From: Planctomycetia bacterium
Lineage (GTDB): Bacteria; Planctomycetota; Planctomycetia; Gemmatales; Gemmataceae
Assembly: GCA_005772955.1 (NCBI GenBank)
Contig: SXID01000072.1
Coordinates: forward strand, 1 to 42,143
Direction: 5' to 3'
Length of the DNA: 42,143 nt
Under the pieces are notes generated by a model. That model was not told the DNA's origin. It did not search any database and was given only the letters and a program-made list of their open reading frames with translations. Below, in pieces: positions 1-7,722 of this stretch (its first letter is position 1; each line of letters opens with the position of its first letter). The position numbers were made by a program, and so were the translations under genes.

Positions 1-134
1 CGCTGCGGAACGTGGCGGTGTACCTCCTGCGCAACGCCGACTACCCGAGCGTGGCGGCCGCGACCAGAGCCATGGTCGCGCGACCGGACCTCGCCCTGGA
101 CTTCCTCAACGACTCGGCTTCAATCTCTGAGTAG
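1..134 (+). CDS. Transposase C-terminus, ISAs1-like (partial)
   Basis: The frame is open from the window edge (first full codon at base 3) to a TAG at 132-134. The tail reads LRNVAVYLLRNADYPSVAAA, then an alanine- and arginine-rich segment ending DLALDFLNDSASISE. From memory this resembles the C-terminus of ISAs1 (H-repeat) DDE transposases, which end in an LRN-(A/V)-LLR helix followed by an AALR-type segment. The catalytic core lies outside the window, so the family call rests on about 43 residues. The stop codon lies inside the putative terminal inverted repeat. A non-transposase origin cannot be excluded. Confidence 0.5.
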   Translation, partial: LRNVAVYLLRNADYPSVAAATRAMVARPDLALDFLNDSASISE

Positions 135-139
135 CCCTG
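121..139. mobile_element. Putative right terminal repeat of an ISAs1-like element
   Basis: The 19 bases overlapping the transposase stop end in CCCTG. Their complement begins CAGGGC, which is how ISAs1-family terminal repeats usually start. The left end and the target duplication are outside the window, so the boundary is inferred. Confidence 0.4.
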
Positions 140-222
140 ACAGGCTCACCCTTCCACTTGCGGCACAGGCTTTCAATAGTCGCGGCTCGCGAACGGCTTC
201 GCGTTGCGGTAAACTGGACGGT

Positions 223-1077
223 ATGATTCCCGCGACCGTTCTCGAACGCGAAGAGTACATTGAACAGGCGTACCTGTTCCGCGCCGTGCGCGAGCGCATT
301 GCAGACAACCAACCGGCCCAAGAGGTGTTCCAGCGGGTCGGCGACGAACTCCTCGCCAGCACACGACTGCCGTTCGCGGTGCAGTTCGTCGCGTCGGAAC
401 TCAAACACACCGGGCTCGTCGCGAACGGGTTCGCCAAACTCCCACACTACTTCACCGCATTTCAGGCGTTCGTCATCAAACAGGCCGAAGACGAGAAGTC
501 ACGCCTGCCCATGCCCACCGCGTTCCTCATCCTCGAACGCGAAGCCGCCTATCGCGCCGACAAGCCCACGAAGTCGGGGCTTTTCGTGTACCAGTTCGAG
601 ACGATCTCCCGCAACCGCCTCGGTTACCTCGATGGTCTCGAAGCGATGGCCCGCGACCCGTTCTACGACGTCAACTGGCACACCTACTTCGACCACTTGC
701 GGAAGCAGGTCGGCGAAATCGACTTCTGCGACCTCGTGTACCTACGGTCGGAGTTGTATGTCATCGAGGAGCGGCGTCTCAGCCCGGCGTTCGCGCCCGG
801 ATTGCCGCCGATCTTTGGCGAGAAGGAAGGCAAGATCGCGAAGGCCAGCCGCAGGCGCGATCCGCTGTACCTGTTCGCCGCGTTGCAGCGTCAGTTGGGC
901 TATCCCGAAGTGCCGCGATACCAAATCCGGAATGACGCGACGACCAAACTGGAGATACTTACGGCGAAGGTCCGCGAGTTGGAAATGCGGATCAAGTTGG
1001 CCGAGAGCGAACTTCGCGGCAACGTGGACCTCACGCAGTTCGGCAAGCCAGATCTGTTGAAAGACGATGACGAGTAA
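223..1077 (+). CDS. Conserved hypothetical protein (284 aa)
   Basis: I do not recognise this family. The protein is soluble, with no signal peptide or membrane segment. The N-terminal half is mainly helical (EREEYIEQAYLFRAVRERIA onward). The middle is rich in aromatic residues, with DPFYDVNWHTYFDHLRKQ near residue 145. Roughly residues 235-265 form a likely coiled coil (LEILTAKVRELEMRIKLAES), and the tail is acidic (LLKDDDE). The ATG at 223 has no strong ribosome site but is the first start after the putative insertion-sequence end. The codon pattern is G/C-rich in third positions throughout, which supports real coding. A role in protein-protein interaction is only suggested by the coiled coil. 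Confidence 0.7.
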   Translation: MIPATVLEREEYIEQAYLFRAVRERIADNQPAQEVFQRVGDELLASTRLPFAVQFVASELKHTGLVANGFAKLPHYFTAFQAFVIKQAEDEKSRLPMPTAFLILEREAAYRADKPTKSGLFVYQFETISRNRLGYLDGLEAMARDPFYDVNWHTYFDHLRKQVGEIDFCDLVYLRSELYVIEERRLSPAFAPGLPPIFGEKEGKIAKASRRRDPLYLFAALQRQLGYPEVPRYQIRNDATTKLEILTAKVRELEMRIKLAESELRGNVDLTQFGKPDLLKDDDE

Positions 1078-1087
1078 GCCCGGATCG

Positions 1088-1150
1088 CGGCTTCGCGAGC
1101 ACGCCAACGATGCCACTCGCGAAGCCGCAAGCGGCTTCAAAATCCCCCAG
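1088..1150. repeat. Palindromic dispersed repeat (AAGCCGC family)
   Basis: A 12-bp perfect inverted repeat (CGGCTTCGCGAG at 1088-1099, CTCGCGAAGCCG at 1116-1127) is followed by GCCGCAAGCGGC (1124-1135) and TTCAAAATCCCCC. The GCCGC-N-GCGGCTTCAAA core recurs at 13721-13774, 17661-17793 and 38337-38352. It fills the gap between the 284-residue gene and the next start. Confidence 0.7.
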
Positions 1151-1159
1151 GATCGCGCC

Positions 1160-2548
1160 ATGCGTCGCAAGTTGTTCGTGGTGATGTGCGCGGTTGTGGC
1201 GTGTGTCGCGGTCGCGTCGATTCCGTTCGCGACCACACCCGCACGCGCGGCACAGAAGAAAAAGGCCCCAGAAGTAGAGTGGAAGGCACCCGCACTGCCA
1301 GACGGCAAAGAAGTCGTTACCGACACTTCGGAAGACTTCATCAAGACGCCGAAGGGCGTCACGCTGAAAGACGGCGTGACCGTGGCGAAGATCGCGCCGA
1401 CGATTGACTTCGCGTACTTCCCGGGCCAGACCTACGCGGGTCGGCCGTGGTCGTGCTGGGGCGAGAGTACCTTCGCCAACGGCAAATACTACGCGAGCTT
1501 TGGCGACCACCTCGCGCCCGCCGGTTCTGCGTACGTCCACGAATACGACCCCGCCAAGAAGACCTTCCGCCAACTCGTCGATCTGAAGAAACTCCTCGCG
1601 ATGCCGGAGGGCCACTACTCACCCGCGAAGATTCACACCATGCTGACCGTGGGCAAGGACGGGTACGTCTACTTTGGCACGCACCGCGGTTCCACGACTG
1701 TCACCACCGACAAGTATCACTATGAGGGCGACTGGCTCGTTCGCGTACATCCCGACACGGCGAAGGCAGAGGTAGTAGTTCGCGCGCCGGTCGCGAAGCA
1801 CTGCATCCCCACGGGTTTCCTCGACCCCGAACGACTCATCTTCTACGGCGGCACCGCGCCCGGCGTAGGCAAGGACGACGCCAACGGCGTGCGATTCTTC
1901 GCGTATGACGTGAAGAACAAGAAATTACTGTGCGACGTGGCCGATGGTCCGGCGCGAGCGATGATCTTCGCGAAGTCCACCGGGCGCGTCTACTACGTCC
2001 CCGCTAGCGGTGCGGGCCTCATGCGGTACGACCCCGCGAAAGGCGGCGATCCCGTGAAGATTGAGACCGGCGAGATCGGCATCCGCGCCGCGAGCGACGA
2101 GACGAAGGACGGCATCGTGTATGCTGTCTCGACCGGGCAAGGCGGGCGCGACCCAGTCCTCTACGCCTTCGACACGAAGACCGAGAAGGTGACGGCGCTC
2201 GGCTCGCCGCTGGTCGGCGGTGTGGGTTACATCACTGCACTAAAGATCGACCCAACCGGCCGGTATCTCTACTACATCCCCGGCGCGCACGGCGGCGCCG
2301 ACAAGGACGGCACCGCGGTGGTGCAGTACGACACGAAGAACAAGACCAGGAAGGTGATCGCGTTTCTGCACCCGTTCTACAAGGAGAAGTACGGCACTGC
2401 GGTGGTGGGTACGTACAGCTACGCGCTTTCGCCAAAGGGCGACGAGTTGTACGTGACGTGGAACGCGAACCGCAGCGTGGCGAAGGCGTGGGACACGTGC
2501 GCGATGACCGTGATCCGCATCCCCGAAAGCGAACGCAAAACTGAGTGA
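1160..2548 (+). CDS. Secreted beta-propeller (WD40/YVTN-like) protein
   Basis: The 462-residue protein begins with a clear signal peptide: MRRKL, a hydrophobic stretch VVMCAVVACVAVASIPFA, then an Ala-rich cleavage region. The rest is made of beta-rich repeats typical of a propeller: GKDGYVYFGTHRGS, PDTAKAEVVV, STGRVYYVPASGAGLMRYDP, DETKDGIVYAVSTGQGG, DPTGRYLYYIPGAHGG, and a last blade ending ALSPKGDELYVTWN. An upstream in-frame start at 1067 would overlap the previous gene and translate the dispersed repeat at 1088-1150, so the ATG at 1160 directly before the signal peptide is preferred. Substrate and enzyme activity are unknown. Such proteins in planctomycetes are usually periplasmic sensors, lyases or binding proteins. 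Confidence 0.75.
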   Translation: MRRKLFVVMCAVVACVAVASIPFATTPARAAQKKKAPEVEWKAPALPDGKEVVTDTSEDFIKTPKGVTLKDGVTVAKIAPTIDFAYFPGQTYAGRPWSCWGESTFANGKYYASFGDHLAPAGSAYVHEYDPAKKTFRQLVDLKKLLAMPEGHYSPAKIHTMLTVGKDGYVYFGTHRGSTTVTTDKYHYEGDWLVRVHPDTAKAEVVVRAPVAKHCIPTGFLDPERLIFYGGTAPGVGKDDANGVRFFAYDVKNKKLLCDVADGPARAMIFAKSTGRVYYVPASGAGLMRYDPAKGGDPVKIETGEIGIRAASDETKDGIVYAVSTGQGGRDPVLYAFDTKTEKVTALGSPLVGGVGYITALKIDPTGRYLYYIPGAHGGADKDGTAVVQYDTKNKTRKVIAFLHPFYKEKYGTAVVGTYSYALSPKGDELYVTWNANRSVAKAWDTCAMTVIRIPESERKTE

Positions 2549-2646
2549 GCCGGCTTCCGGTCTTGTTGACCTACAACCGTCGCAAAAGAGCGCATACGAT
2601 GACGGTCCGCGTGCCAATACTTGTTGCGCCCACCACGGAGGTACTC

Positions 2647-2871
2647 ATGCCCGCGATGCCCGCGATGCTCGGCCTCGGCGGGTTGTCCGTGGAAGAGCGA
2701 ATGATGCTTCTCGAAGAACTCTGGGACAGCCTGTCGGCCGACCCAGAGCAACTCTCCGTTCCCGAATCGCAGAAGGCGGATCTCGATAAGCGGCTCGCCG
2801 CGTTCGTGGAGAACCCGAAGGCCGGTTCGTCGTGGGAGGATGTGAAGGCGCGGTTGAAGGGTCAGCCGTGA
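2647..2871 (+). CDS. Antitoxin, putative addiction module component (Unstab_antitox-like)
   Basis: This 74-residue protein matches the short antitoxin family annotated as putative addiction module component. The hallmark LSVEERMMLLEELWDSL is at residues 10-26, followed by a linker with PESQKADLDKRLAAF and a C-terminal SSWEDVKARL that in this family wraps around the toxin. The start is fixed by a strong GGAGG (2637-2641) five bases before the ATG at 2647. A longer frame from 2545 overlaps the preceding stop and adds residues foreign to the family. The stop TGA overlaps the GTG start of the toxin, so the two are translationally coupled. The antitoxin would neutralise the ParE-like toxin and autorepress the operon. 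Confidence 0.85.
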   Translation: MPAMPAMLGLGGLSVEERMMLLEELWDSLSADPEQLSVPESQKADLDKRLAAFVENPKAGSSWEDVKARLKGQP

Positions 2872-3179
2872 GCCGCGCCTTCATCGTTCGCCCGGAAGCG
2901 GAAGACGACCTCGCTGACGCGCGGCGCTGGTATGAGAACCGGCGCGCGAGTTTGGGCGACGAGTTCATCGAACCGGTCGATGTGGCTTTCGACCGCATCC
3001 AACGGATGCCGCGCGTGCCGGCCGAGAAATACCGGAACGTCCGACGGGTTCTCCTCAAGCGGTTCCCCTACGCGGTTTTTTACCACCTCGATGACGACCA
3101 GATTACCGTTCTTGCCGTGTACCACGCCAGCCGCGACCCGCGTGGCTGGCAATCTCGCGTTCCAGACGACCAACCATGA
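2868..3179 (+). CDS. ParE/RelE-family toxin
   Basis: The 103-residue protein has the ParE fold signature: an N-terminal RPEAEDDLADARRWYE (residues 7-22), a DEFIEPVDVAFDRIQRMP helix, then the C-terminal strand pair RRVLLKRFPYAVFYHLDDDQITVLAVYHASRDP. The VYHASRDPxxW ending is characteristic of the group. Translation begins at a GTG overlapping the antitoxin stop (GTGA at 2868-2871), and its own stop overlaps the next gene (ATGA at 3176-3179). Whether it acts on gyrase (ParE type) or on ribosome-bound mRNA (RelE type) cannot be decided from the sequence. The ParE-like RRWYE segment favours the former only weakly. Confidence 0.87.
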   Translation: MSRAFIVRPEAEDDLADARRWYENRRASLGDEFIEPVDVAFDRIQRMPRVPAEKYRNVRRVLLKRFPYAVFYHLDDDQITVLAVYHASRDPRGWQSRVPDDQP

Positions 3180-3736
3180 ACCTGTTCCCCAAGTTTGAAG
3201 CCGGGTTACCGCTCGCGGGGTTCCTCGCAAAGCACGGCACCGACGCCCACCGCGTCCGGTGGGCGTCCGCGGCCGCGCAGACTTCGCTCACCGACGAACA
3301 GCGGAAGTTGCTTGGCACATTCACCCGGCGTACGAACGTGCTCGTACTCGCCGGAGCGTGGTGCGGCGATTGCTCGTCGCAGTGCCCGATCTTGGATCGC
3401 ATCGCGGAAGCGGCACCTCCAGTTGTCGTGCGCTATATCGACCGCGACGAACACGCCGACGCGCAGGCGGCGCTGCAAGTGAACGGCGGGAACCGCGTGC
3501 CGGTCGCGGTGTTCTTCTCGGAGGATGGTCATGAGGTCGCGCGGTTCGGCGAGCGCACGCTCGCCCGCTATCGCCAACTGGTAGCACAACTGACAGGCGA
3601 AGGGTGCGCGACCGGCTTCGTGAAGGGCGCCGATCCGGTTCAGCAGGCGGTCGTGCAGGAATGGGTCGATCAGTTCGAGCGTATTCAGTGGATCTTGCGT
3701 CTCTCGCCGCGACTTCGCAAGTTACACGGTGATTAA
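3176..3736 (+). CDS. Thioredoxin-like protein with WCGDC motif
   Basis: A 186-residue cytoplasmic protein. A thioredoxin-fold core spans about residues 52-135, with the redox motif WCGDC at 62-66 and a cis-proline loop NRVPVAVFFSEDG further on. WCGDC rather than WCGPC is typical of a bacterial thioredoxin-like group (TlpA/YbbN relatives). Residues 1-50 and 140-186 are helical extensions. The C-terminal WVDQFERIQWILRLSPRLRKL is unusual for plain thioredoxin. The ATG overlaps the toxin stop by four bases, placing this gene as the third cistron of the toxin-antitoxin operon. It probably reduces or monitors a disulphide in a partner protein; the partner is unknown. Confidence 0.8.
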   Translation: MNLFPKFEAGLPLAGFLAKHGTDAHRVRWASAAAQTSLTDEQRKLLGTFTRRTNVLVLAGAWCGDCSSQCPILDRIAEAAPPVVVRYIDRDEHADAQAALQVNGGNRVPVAVFFSEDGHEVARFGERTLARYRQLVAQLTGEGCATGFVKGADPVQQAVVQEWVDQFERIQWILRLSPRLRKLHGD

Positions 3737-3778
3737 GTCCAGGTACAACGCGCGTGAAAGATCGGTCACTGCTGGCTT

Positions 3779-3808
3779 TTGGTCTGGTATGCGGTGTGCG
3801 GATAGAAT
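3779..3808 (+). promoter_or_regulatory. Possible sigma-70-type promoter for the glycosyltransferase gene
   Basis: TTGGTC (3779-3784) and TAGAAT (3803-3808) are separated by 18 bases and lie 38 bases before the ATG at 3846. A GAAGG ribosome site is at 3834-3838. Promoter consensus in planctomycetes is poorly known, so this is a weak call. Confidence 0.25.
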
Positions 3809-3845
3809 GCGGTAACTGATCCCGACCGCGAACGAAGGCAAGTTC

Positions 3846-4583
3846 ATGCGCGTTCTCACCGCGATCCCGGTTTACAACGAGGCCAAGCACGTTCAGAGCG
3901 TGTTGGCCGAAGTGCGGCGATACAGTCCCGACATTCTCGTCGTCAACGACGGCTCCACCGACGGCACGGCGGCTCTGCTCGATACGGAACTGGGTATCTT
4001 CCGTGTCGATCACGCGGCCAACCGCGGGTACGGGGCGGCACTCATCTCGGCTTTCGGCTTCGCGCTCGAACGCGATTTCGACGTGCTCGTGGCAATGGAC
4101 TGCGACGGTCAGCACGAACCCGAACGCATCCCCGTGTTGCTCGAAGCCATCCACGATTGTGATGTGGTGTCCGGCTCGCGTTACTTCCGCGACTTCCGCC
4201 AGGACACGCCCGCGCCGACCGACCGCCGGTTCATCAACGCGGCCATCACCGCTGAGATCAACGCTCGATACGGCTTGAACCTCACGGACGCGTTTTGCGG
4301 ATTCAAGGCGTACCGCCGAAGCGCGCTCGAAAAACTGAGCATCACCGAACGCGGGTGGGGGATGCCGCTTCAACTCTGGGTGCAGGCCGCGCGTCAGGAA
4401 CTTCGCGTGAAGGAGATCGGCGTTCCGCGGTTGTATCTCGACCCGAACCGTGCGTTCGGCGGCGTGATGAACGACCCCGAACAGCGGCTCGCGTACTACC
4501 GCGACGTGCTGGCCGCAGCCGAGCGCGACGTGCTGCCCGCGGTGGGTGAGTCATCGCGTTGTCCGTGTCCCGGGTCTCGCTAA
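3846..4583 (+). CDS. Family 2 glycosyltransferase (dolichol-phosphate mannosyltransferase-like)
   Basis: The 245-residue soluble protein has a GT-A fold. The nucleotide-sugar region is VLTAIPVYNEAKHV at the N-terminus and NDGSTDGT at residues 34-41. The metal-binding DxD motif appears as MDCDGQHEPE (84-93). The acceptor region carries SGSRYFRD and a cluster at FCGFKAYRRSAL, typical of the dolichol-phosphate mannosyltransferase/polyprenyl-phosphate glycosyltransferase group. There is no C-terminal membrane anchor. The TAA stop overlaps the ATG of the next gene by one base (TAATG at 4581-4585), so the two products are probably made together. The sugar donor and acceptor are not predictable. A polyprenyl-phosphate or surface-glycan role is the usual one for this group. 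Confidence 0.88.
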   Translation: MRVLTAIPVYNEAKHVQSVLAEVRRYSPDILVVNDGSTDGTAALLDTELGIFRVDHAANRGYGAALISAFGFALERDFDVLVAMDCDGQHEPERIPVLLEAIHDCDVVSGSRYFRDFRQDTPAPTDRRFINAAITAEINARYGLNLTDAFCGFKAYRRSALEKLSITERGWGMPLQLWVQAARQELRVKEIGVPRLYLDPNRAFGGVMNDPEQRLAYYRDVLAAAERDVLPAVGESSRCPCPGSR

Positions 4584-6103
4584 TGGCCCACAAGTATCGC
4601 GCGCCAGCGGCGAACGGCGCGGTGCTGGCCGAACCGAACTTCGACGCGATCCCGGTTCTGGTCGAAGCGAACCGCAAGTTGCTCGACCGCGCCGACGTGA
4701 TTGTCGGCGGGCTTCCCCTTCACGAACTGCGTGCGCTGGCCCGTCGCGAAGTGCTGGAACTGGCTTCGTGTTGGCCCTCTCCCCTTGCGGGAGAGGGTGG
4801 TTCTGGGTCGCGCAGCGGTGGGCTAAGGTTCCACCCCTCACCCGTCTCGCGAAGCCTCGCCACCCTCTCCCGCAAGGAGAGAGGGCAAAAACAAGATGGC
4901 CCGCTCCTTCTCGCCGGGCACCAACCGGAGTTGTCGCACCCCGGCGTGTGGGTGAAGAACTTCGCGATCAACGGCCTCGCCAAGAAGCTCTGCGGTATCC
5001 CGCTTCACCTCGTCGTCGACAACGACACGCTCAAAAGCACCTCGCTCCTCTTCCCAACGTTTCGCGATGGTGACGCCGCGTCCGTGCGACTGGAAAGCCT
5101 CGCGTTCGACACGTTCGCGGGCGAGGTGCCGTACCACGATCGCGCGGTGATCGACGCGGAGATGTTTCGCACGTTCGCGGACCGCGCCGCGCCGCTGACC
5201 GCGAACTGGGGTTACGAGCCACTCCTCACGAAGTGCTGGGCGAGCGCCAGGAATGTCGGGGAAGCATTCACCACGATGCGCCAACAGCGCGAACAGGAAT
5301 GGGGCTGCGACAATCTCGAACTGCCGGTTTCGCTGCTCATCTGGTGCGAAGCGTATGTGCGATTCGTCGGTCACCTACTGCTCGACCTACCACGATTCGC
5401 CAGAGTGTACAACGGCGCGATTCGCGCGTATCGCGAGGCGAACGGCACTCGCAGCGCGAACCACCCGGCGCCAGAACTTGACGAAGGCGAAGCGCCGTTC
5501 TGGGTTTGCACAGGCGCAGGCAAACGCCAGCGCGCGACCGCTTCGAGCGACGTGAGCAAGCTCCGGCCGCGGGCACTCACGCTCACGCTGTTCGCTCGCG
5601 TGTGTCTCGGGGACTTCTTCATTCACGGCATCGGCGGCGGGAAGTACGACGAAGTCACCGACGCCATCATTCGCGACTACTTCGGCATTGAGCCACCCGC
5701 GTACCAGGTGCTTTCCGCGACGCTGCACCTTCCGCTGCCCGCGTTCCCTTCGACCGCGAACGACTTGACGCGAGCGGATCGCAGCGTGCGCGATCTGCAA
5801 TGGAACCCGCACACGCTTCCCGATGCCGGTGCCGCACTCGTTAGCGAACACGCGGCGCTGACTGCGAACGAACCGCCAACGGGCGACCACGCGGCGCGCC
5901 GCAAGTGGTTCCGAAGGCTTCGGAGCGTCAAAGAGCAGTTGCGGGCCGGCATCGCGGATTTAGTGCCGGGGGCGGAAGAAGAGTTGCGGCGTGTGCGGAG
6001 CGAAGTGGAAGCGAACGCGATCCTTCAGCGTCGCGACTACCCGTGGGTGCTCTACCCCGAAGAGACGCTGAGACCGTTCCTCCAGCAGTTTCTCACGTTG
6101 TAG
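4583..6103 (+). CDS. Conserved hypothetical protein, coupled to GT2, carrying an in-frame repeat
   Basis: A 506-residue protein I cannot assign firmly. The start at 4583 overlaps the glycosyltransferase stop (TAATG). A conserved-looking core follows residue 105: LLLAGHQPELSHPGVWVKNF, then PLHLVVDNDTLKS. This has a faint resemblance to the GxQP and substrate-pocket segments of BshC-type ligases, an inference with low confidence. The middle is rich in aromatic and charged residues, and the C-terminus is helical (WFRRLRSVKEQLRAGI, EELRRVRSEVEANA), ending YPEETLRPFLQQFLTL. Roughly residues 65-101 are encoded by a 111-bp palindromic repeat (4775-4885) whose length is a multiple of three. That segment (Pro/Ser/Gly/Arg-rich) is compositionally foreign to the rest of the protein. 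Confidence 0.7.
   Translation: MAHKYRAPAANGAVLAEPNFDAIPVLVEANRKLLDRADVIVGGLPLHELRALARREVLELASCWPSPLAGEGGSGSRSGGLRFHPSPVSRSLATLSRKERGQKQDGPLLLAGHQPELSHPGVWVKNFAINGLAKKLCGIPLHLVVDNDTLKSTSLLFPTFRDGDAASVRLESLAFDTFAGEVPYHDRAVIDAEMFRTFADRAAPLTANWGYEPLLTKCWASARNVGEAFTTMRQQREQEWGCDNLELPVSLLIWCEAYVRFVGHLLLDLPRFARVYNGAIRAYREANGTRSANHPAPELDEGEAPFWVCTGAGKRQRATASSDVSKLRPRALTLTLFARVCLGDFFIHGIGGGKYDEVTDAIIRDYFGIEPPAYQVLSATLHLPLPAFPSTANDLTRADRSVRDLQWNPHTLPDAGAALVSEHAALTANEPPTGDHAARRKWFRRLRSVKEQLRAGIADLVPGAEEELRRVRSEVEANAILQRRDYPWVLYPEETLRPFLQQFLTL
4775..4885. repeat. 111-bp palindromic repeat inserted in frame in a coding sequence
   Basis: The left arm 4775-4800 starts CCCTCTCCCCTTGCGGGAGA and the right arm 4860-4885 ends CCGCAAGGAGAGAGGG. 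The 26-bp arms are complementary with one mismatch, and each arm is itself a small hairpin. The element lies wholly inside the 506-residue gene and keeps its frame open. It belongs to the widespread CCCTCTCCC...GGGAGAGGG type of bacterial dispersed repeat. Confidence 0.85.
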
Positions 6104-6280
6104 CGCGCATATTCTTGGCCAATCGCGGTGCCGGGCGCGGTTCGGTCGCACCGATCGCGCCGGCCGTGGGTAGAATGGGGAAGCGAACGGAACCGCGCCC
6201 GGCCGTTGTGCAAGGTGCGCACACCGGCTAGGCTTATTACAGTTGGACACGTCCCACTCTCCAACCTGAGGCGCCAAGCC

Positions 6281-7015
6281 GTGGACGACGAAACTCCGTT
6301 CACCGCGGTTGACCGCGACCTGCTCAGGCGGTGTCTGAACCGTGAGCCTGGATCGTGGAACGATTTTGTCGATCGGTTTCTCAGCCTCATCTACCACACC
6401 ATCGGCTACACCGCGCACCTGCGGAGCACCCGCGTCGGACCAGAGGACGTTGAAGACATCGCAGCCGAAGTGTTGCTCCAGATTGTCGCCAACAACTTCC
6501 GCGCGCTACGTGAGTTCCGCAAGCAGTCCAGCCTCGCGACGTACCTTACCGTCGTGGCTCGGCGCATCTGCGTTCACGAACTGGCCCGGCGCCAGAAGGT
6601 GAAGGACGCGATCAAGCGGGGCGAGTCGCGGTTGGCCGAAGCGGAACCCGACGACGCGCCCGCCGCGCAAAAGGGCATGGAAAGCCTGGAGGAAGTTGAG
6701 AAACTGCTCCGCCGGTTGTCCGGTAAGGAACGCGAGATCGTCCGCCTCTACTACCTCGAGGGCCGCACCTACGAAGAGATCAGCACGGAAACCGATGTGC
6801 CGGTGAACACCATCGGCGCGGTGTTATCGCGTGCGCGCAAGAAACTGCGCGTGACCGCGACCGCGGCCGGTTCGAGTCTGCCCGACCCGCGCACGACGAA
6901 ACCGACCAGGCCGGCGAAGCCGGCTCCAACCACGTCGATCAAGCCCACCAAGCAGACCAAGTCGAGGGTAAAGATGGACCCGCTCCCGGAACAGGAGACC
7001 GAACCGCGCGAATAA
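6281..7015 (+). CDS. ECF-type RNA polymerase sigma factor
   Basis: A sigma-70 region 2 spans about residues 25-110: PEDVEDIAAEVLLQIV and SSLATYLTVVARRICVHELAR, the latter being the promoter-melting part. Region 4 spans about residues 145-200: LSGKEREIVRLYYLEGRTYE, then the DNA-recognition helix PVNTIGAVLSRARKKLR. Regions 1.2 and 3 are absent, as in ECF sigmas. An extra C-terminal tail of about 45 residues is Lys/Thr/Pro-rich (TTKPTRPAKPAPTTSIKPTK), unstructured and basic, which is unusual. The start is placed at GTG 6281, just before DDETPFTAVDRDLL. The frame is open further upstream but without a good start. No anti-sigma gene is adjacent, so its control cannot be read from the context. Confidence 0.85.
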   Translation: MDDETPFTAVDRDLLRRCLNREPGSWNDFVDRFLSLIYHTIGYTAHLRSTRVGPEDVEDIAAEVLLQIVANNFRALREFRKQSSLATYLTVVARRICVHELARRQKVKDAIKRGESRLAEAEPDDAPAAQKGMESLEEVEKLLRRLSGKEREIVRLYYLEGRTYEEISTETDVPVNTIGAVLSRARKKLRVTATAAGSSLPDPRTTKPTRPAKPAPTTSIKPTKQTKSRVKMDPLPEQETEPRE

Positions 7016-7195
7016 GCCGTTAGCCCAGACGGCCCGCGCGTGCCGAAAATGCCGTCCGCGCCGGGTTGCAGTACCTGACTCTGAAGTGCGTGCCGTGGTC
7101 CGCTGTGGGCGACCCTCGCGTTCGCTCGGTCATTCGCTCTTCGGCTTCCGGCACACGGCGGCGGCTCCGGTCCGCCTCGCCGCTTGACCGCACCG

Positions 7196-7696
7196 TCAGT
7201 CGTCGTCGCCCCGGCCGCGCCGGGCCTGCTTGTCCGCGTTGCCCGCCTCGATGAGTTTGCCGATCCCGAAGCCGATTGCGGCACACACGCCACCCACGAC
7301 GCCGGCGATCAGCATTCCCTTTCCATCGAAGCCCTGTCCCGCTCGCCGGTTGGCCTGGTTGTACGCCATCGTAATTGCGCTCCCGATCACGACTGCGATG
7401 GTCGCCAACAGATTCGGGAGCGGCATCCCTTTCTGTTGCTTGCGGTACCGCGACCCAGCGCGCCCTCGCGCGGGCGCGTCGTCGAGTTTGTCGAACCCGT
7501 CTCCGCTGCTGGCCGGTTCATCGTCGAGTGAGAGCGGGTGCGCTTGCGGCTGTGCGGCAGGAACCGGAGTCGGGGGTTGAGCGGGGAACGTCTGGAACGC
7601 GCCGCGGCACTGTGGACACGTGATCGCCTGACCGAGCATGGCATCGGGCACGTGGGCTGGCTGCCGACAGTGGGGACAGTGATAAACGACCGGCAT
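7196..7696 (-). CDS. Zinc-ribbon membrane protein (hypothetical)
   Basis: The 166-residue protein starts with a zinc ribbon, CPHCRQPAHVPDAMLGQAIT followed by CPQC (two CxxC pairs spaced about 20 residues, residues 7-30). A Pro/Ala-rich linker follows, then two membrane helices: LLATIAVVIGSAITMAY (about 100-116) and GMLIAGVVGGVCAAIGFGIG (about 128-147). The charged tail reads RRGRGDDD. N-terminal ribbons of this MJ0042-like type joined to membrane helices are frequent in planctomycetes and remain functionally unknown. The divergent neighbour is the sigma factor and the upstream neighbour is pheS. A second protein with a similar ribbon is encoded at 10194-11702. Confidence 0.75.
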   Translation of the reverse strand: MPVVYHCPHCRQPAHVPDAMLGQAITCPQCRGAFQTFPAQPPTPVPAAQPQAHPLSLDDEPASSGDGFDKLDDAPARGRAGSRYRKQQKGMPLPNLLATIAVVIGSAITMAYNQANRRAGQGFDGKGMLIAGVVGGVCAAIGFGIGKLIEAGNADKQARRGRGDDD

Positions 7697-7722
7697 TCGA
7701 CGCTCCGCAAGGTTCGTGGCGA

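Noticed and set aside
1067-1159. N-terminal extension of the beta-propeller protein from 1067
   Set aside because: It would overlap the previous gene and translate a dispersed repeat; a proper signal peptide starts at 1160.
7020-7195. Small genes between the sigma factor and the zinc-ribbon gene
   Set aside because: No ribosome site, no conserved-looking product; the frames present are short Arg-rich shadows.
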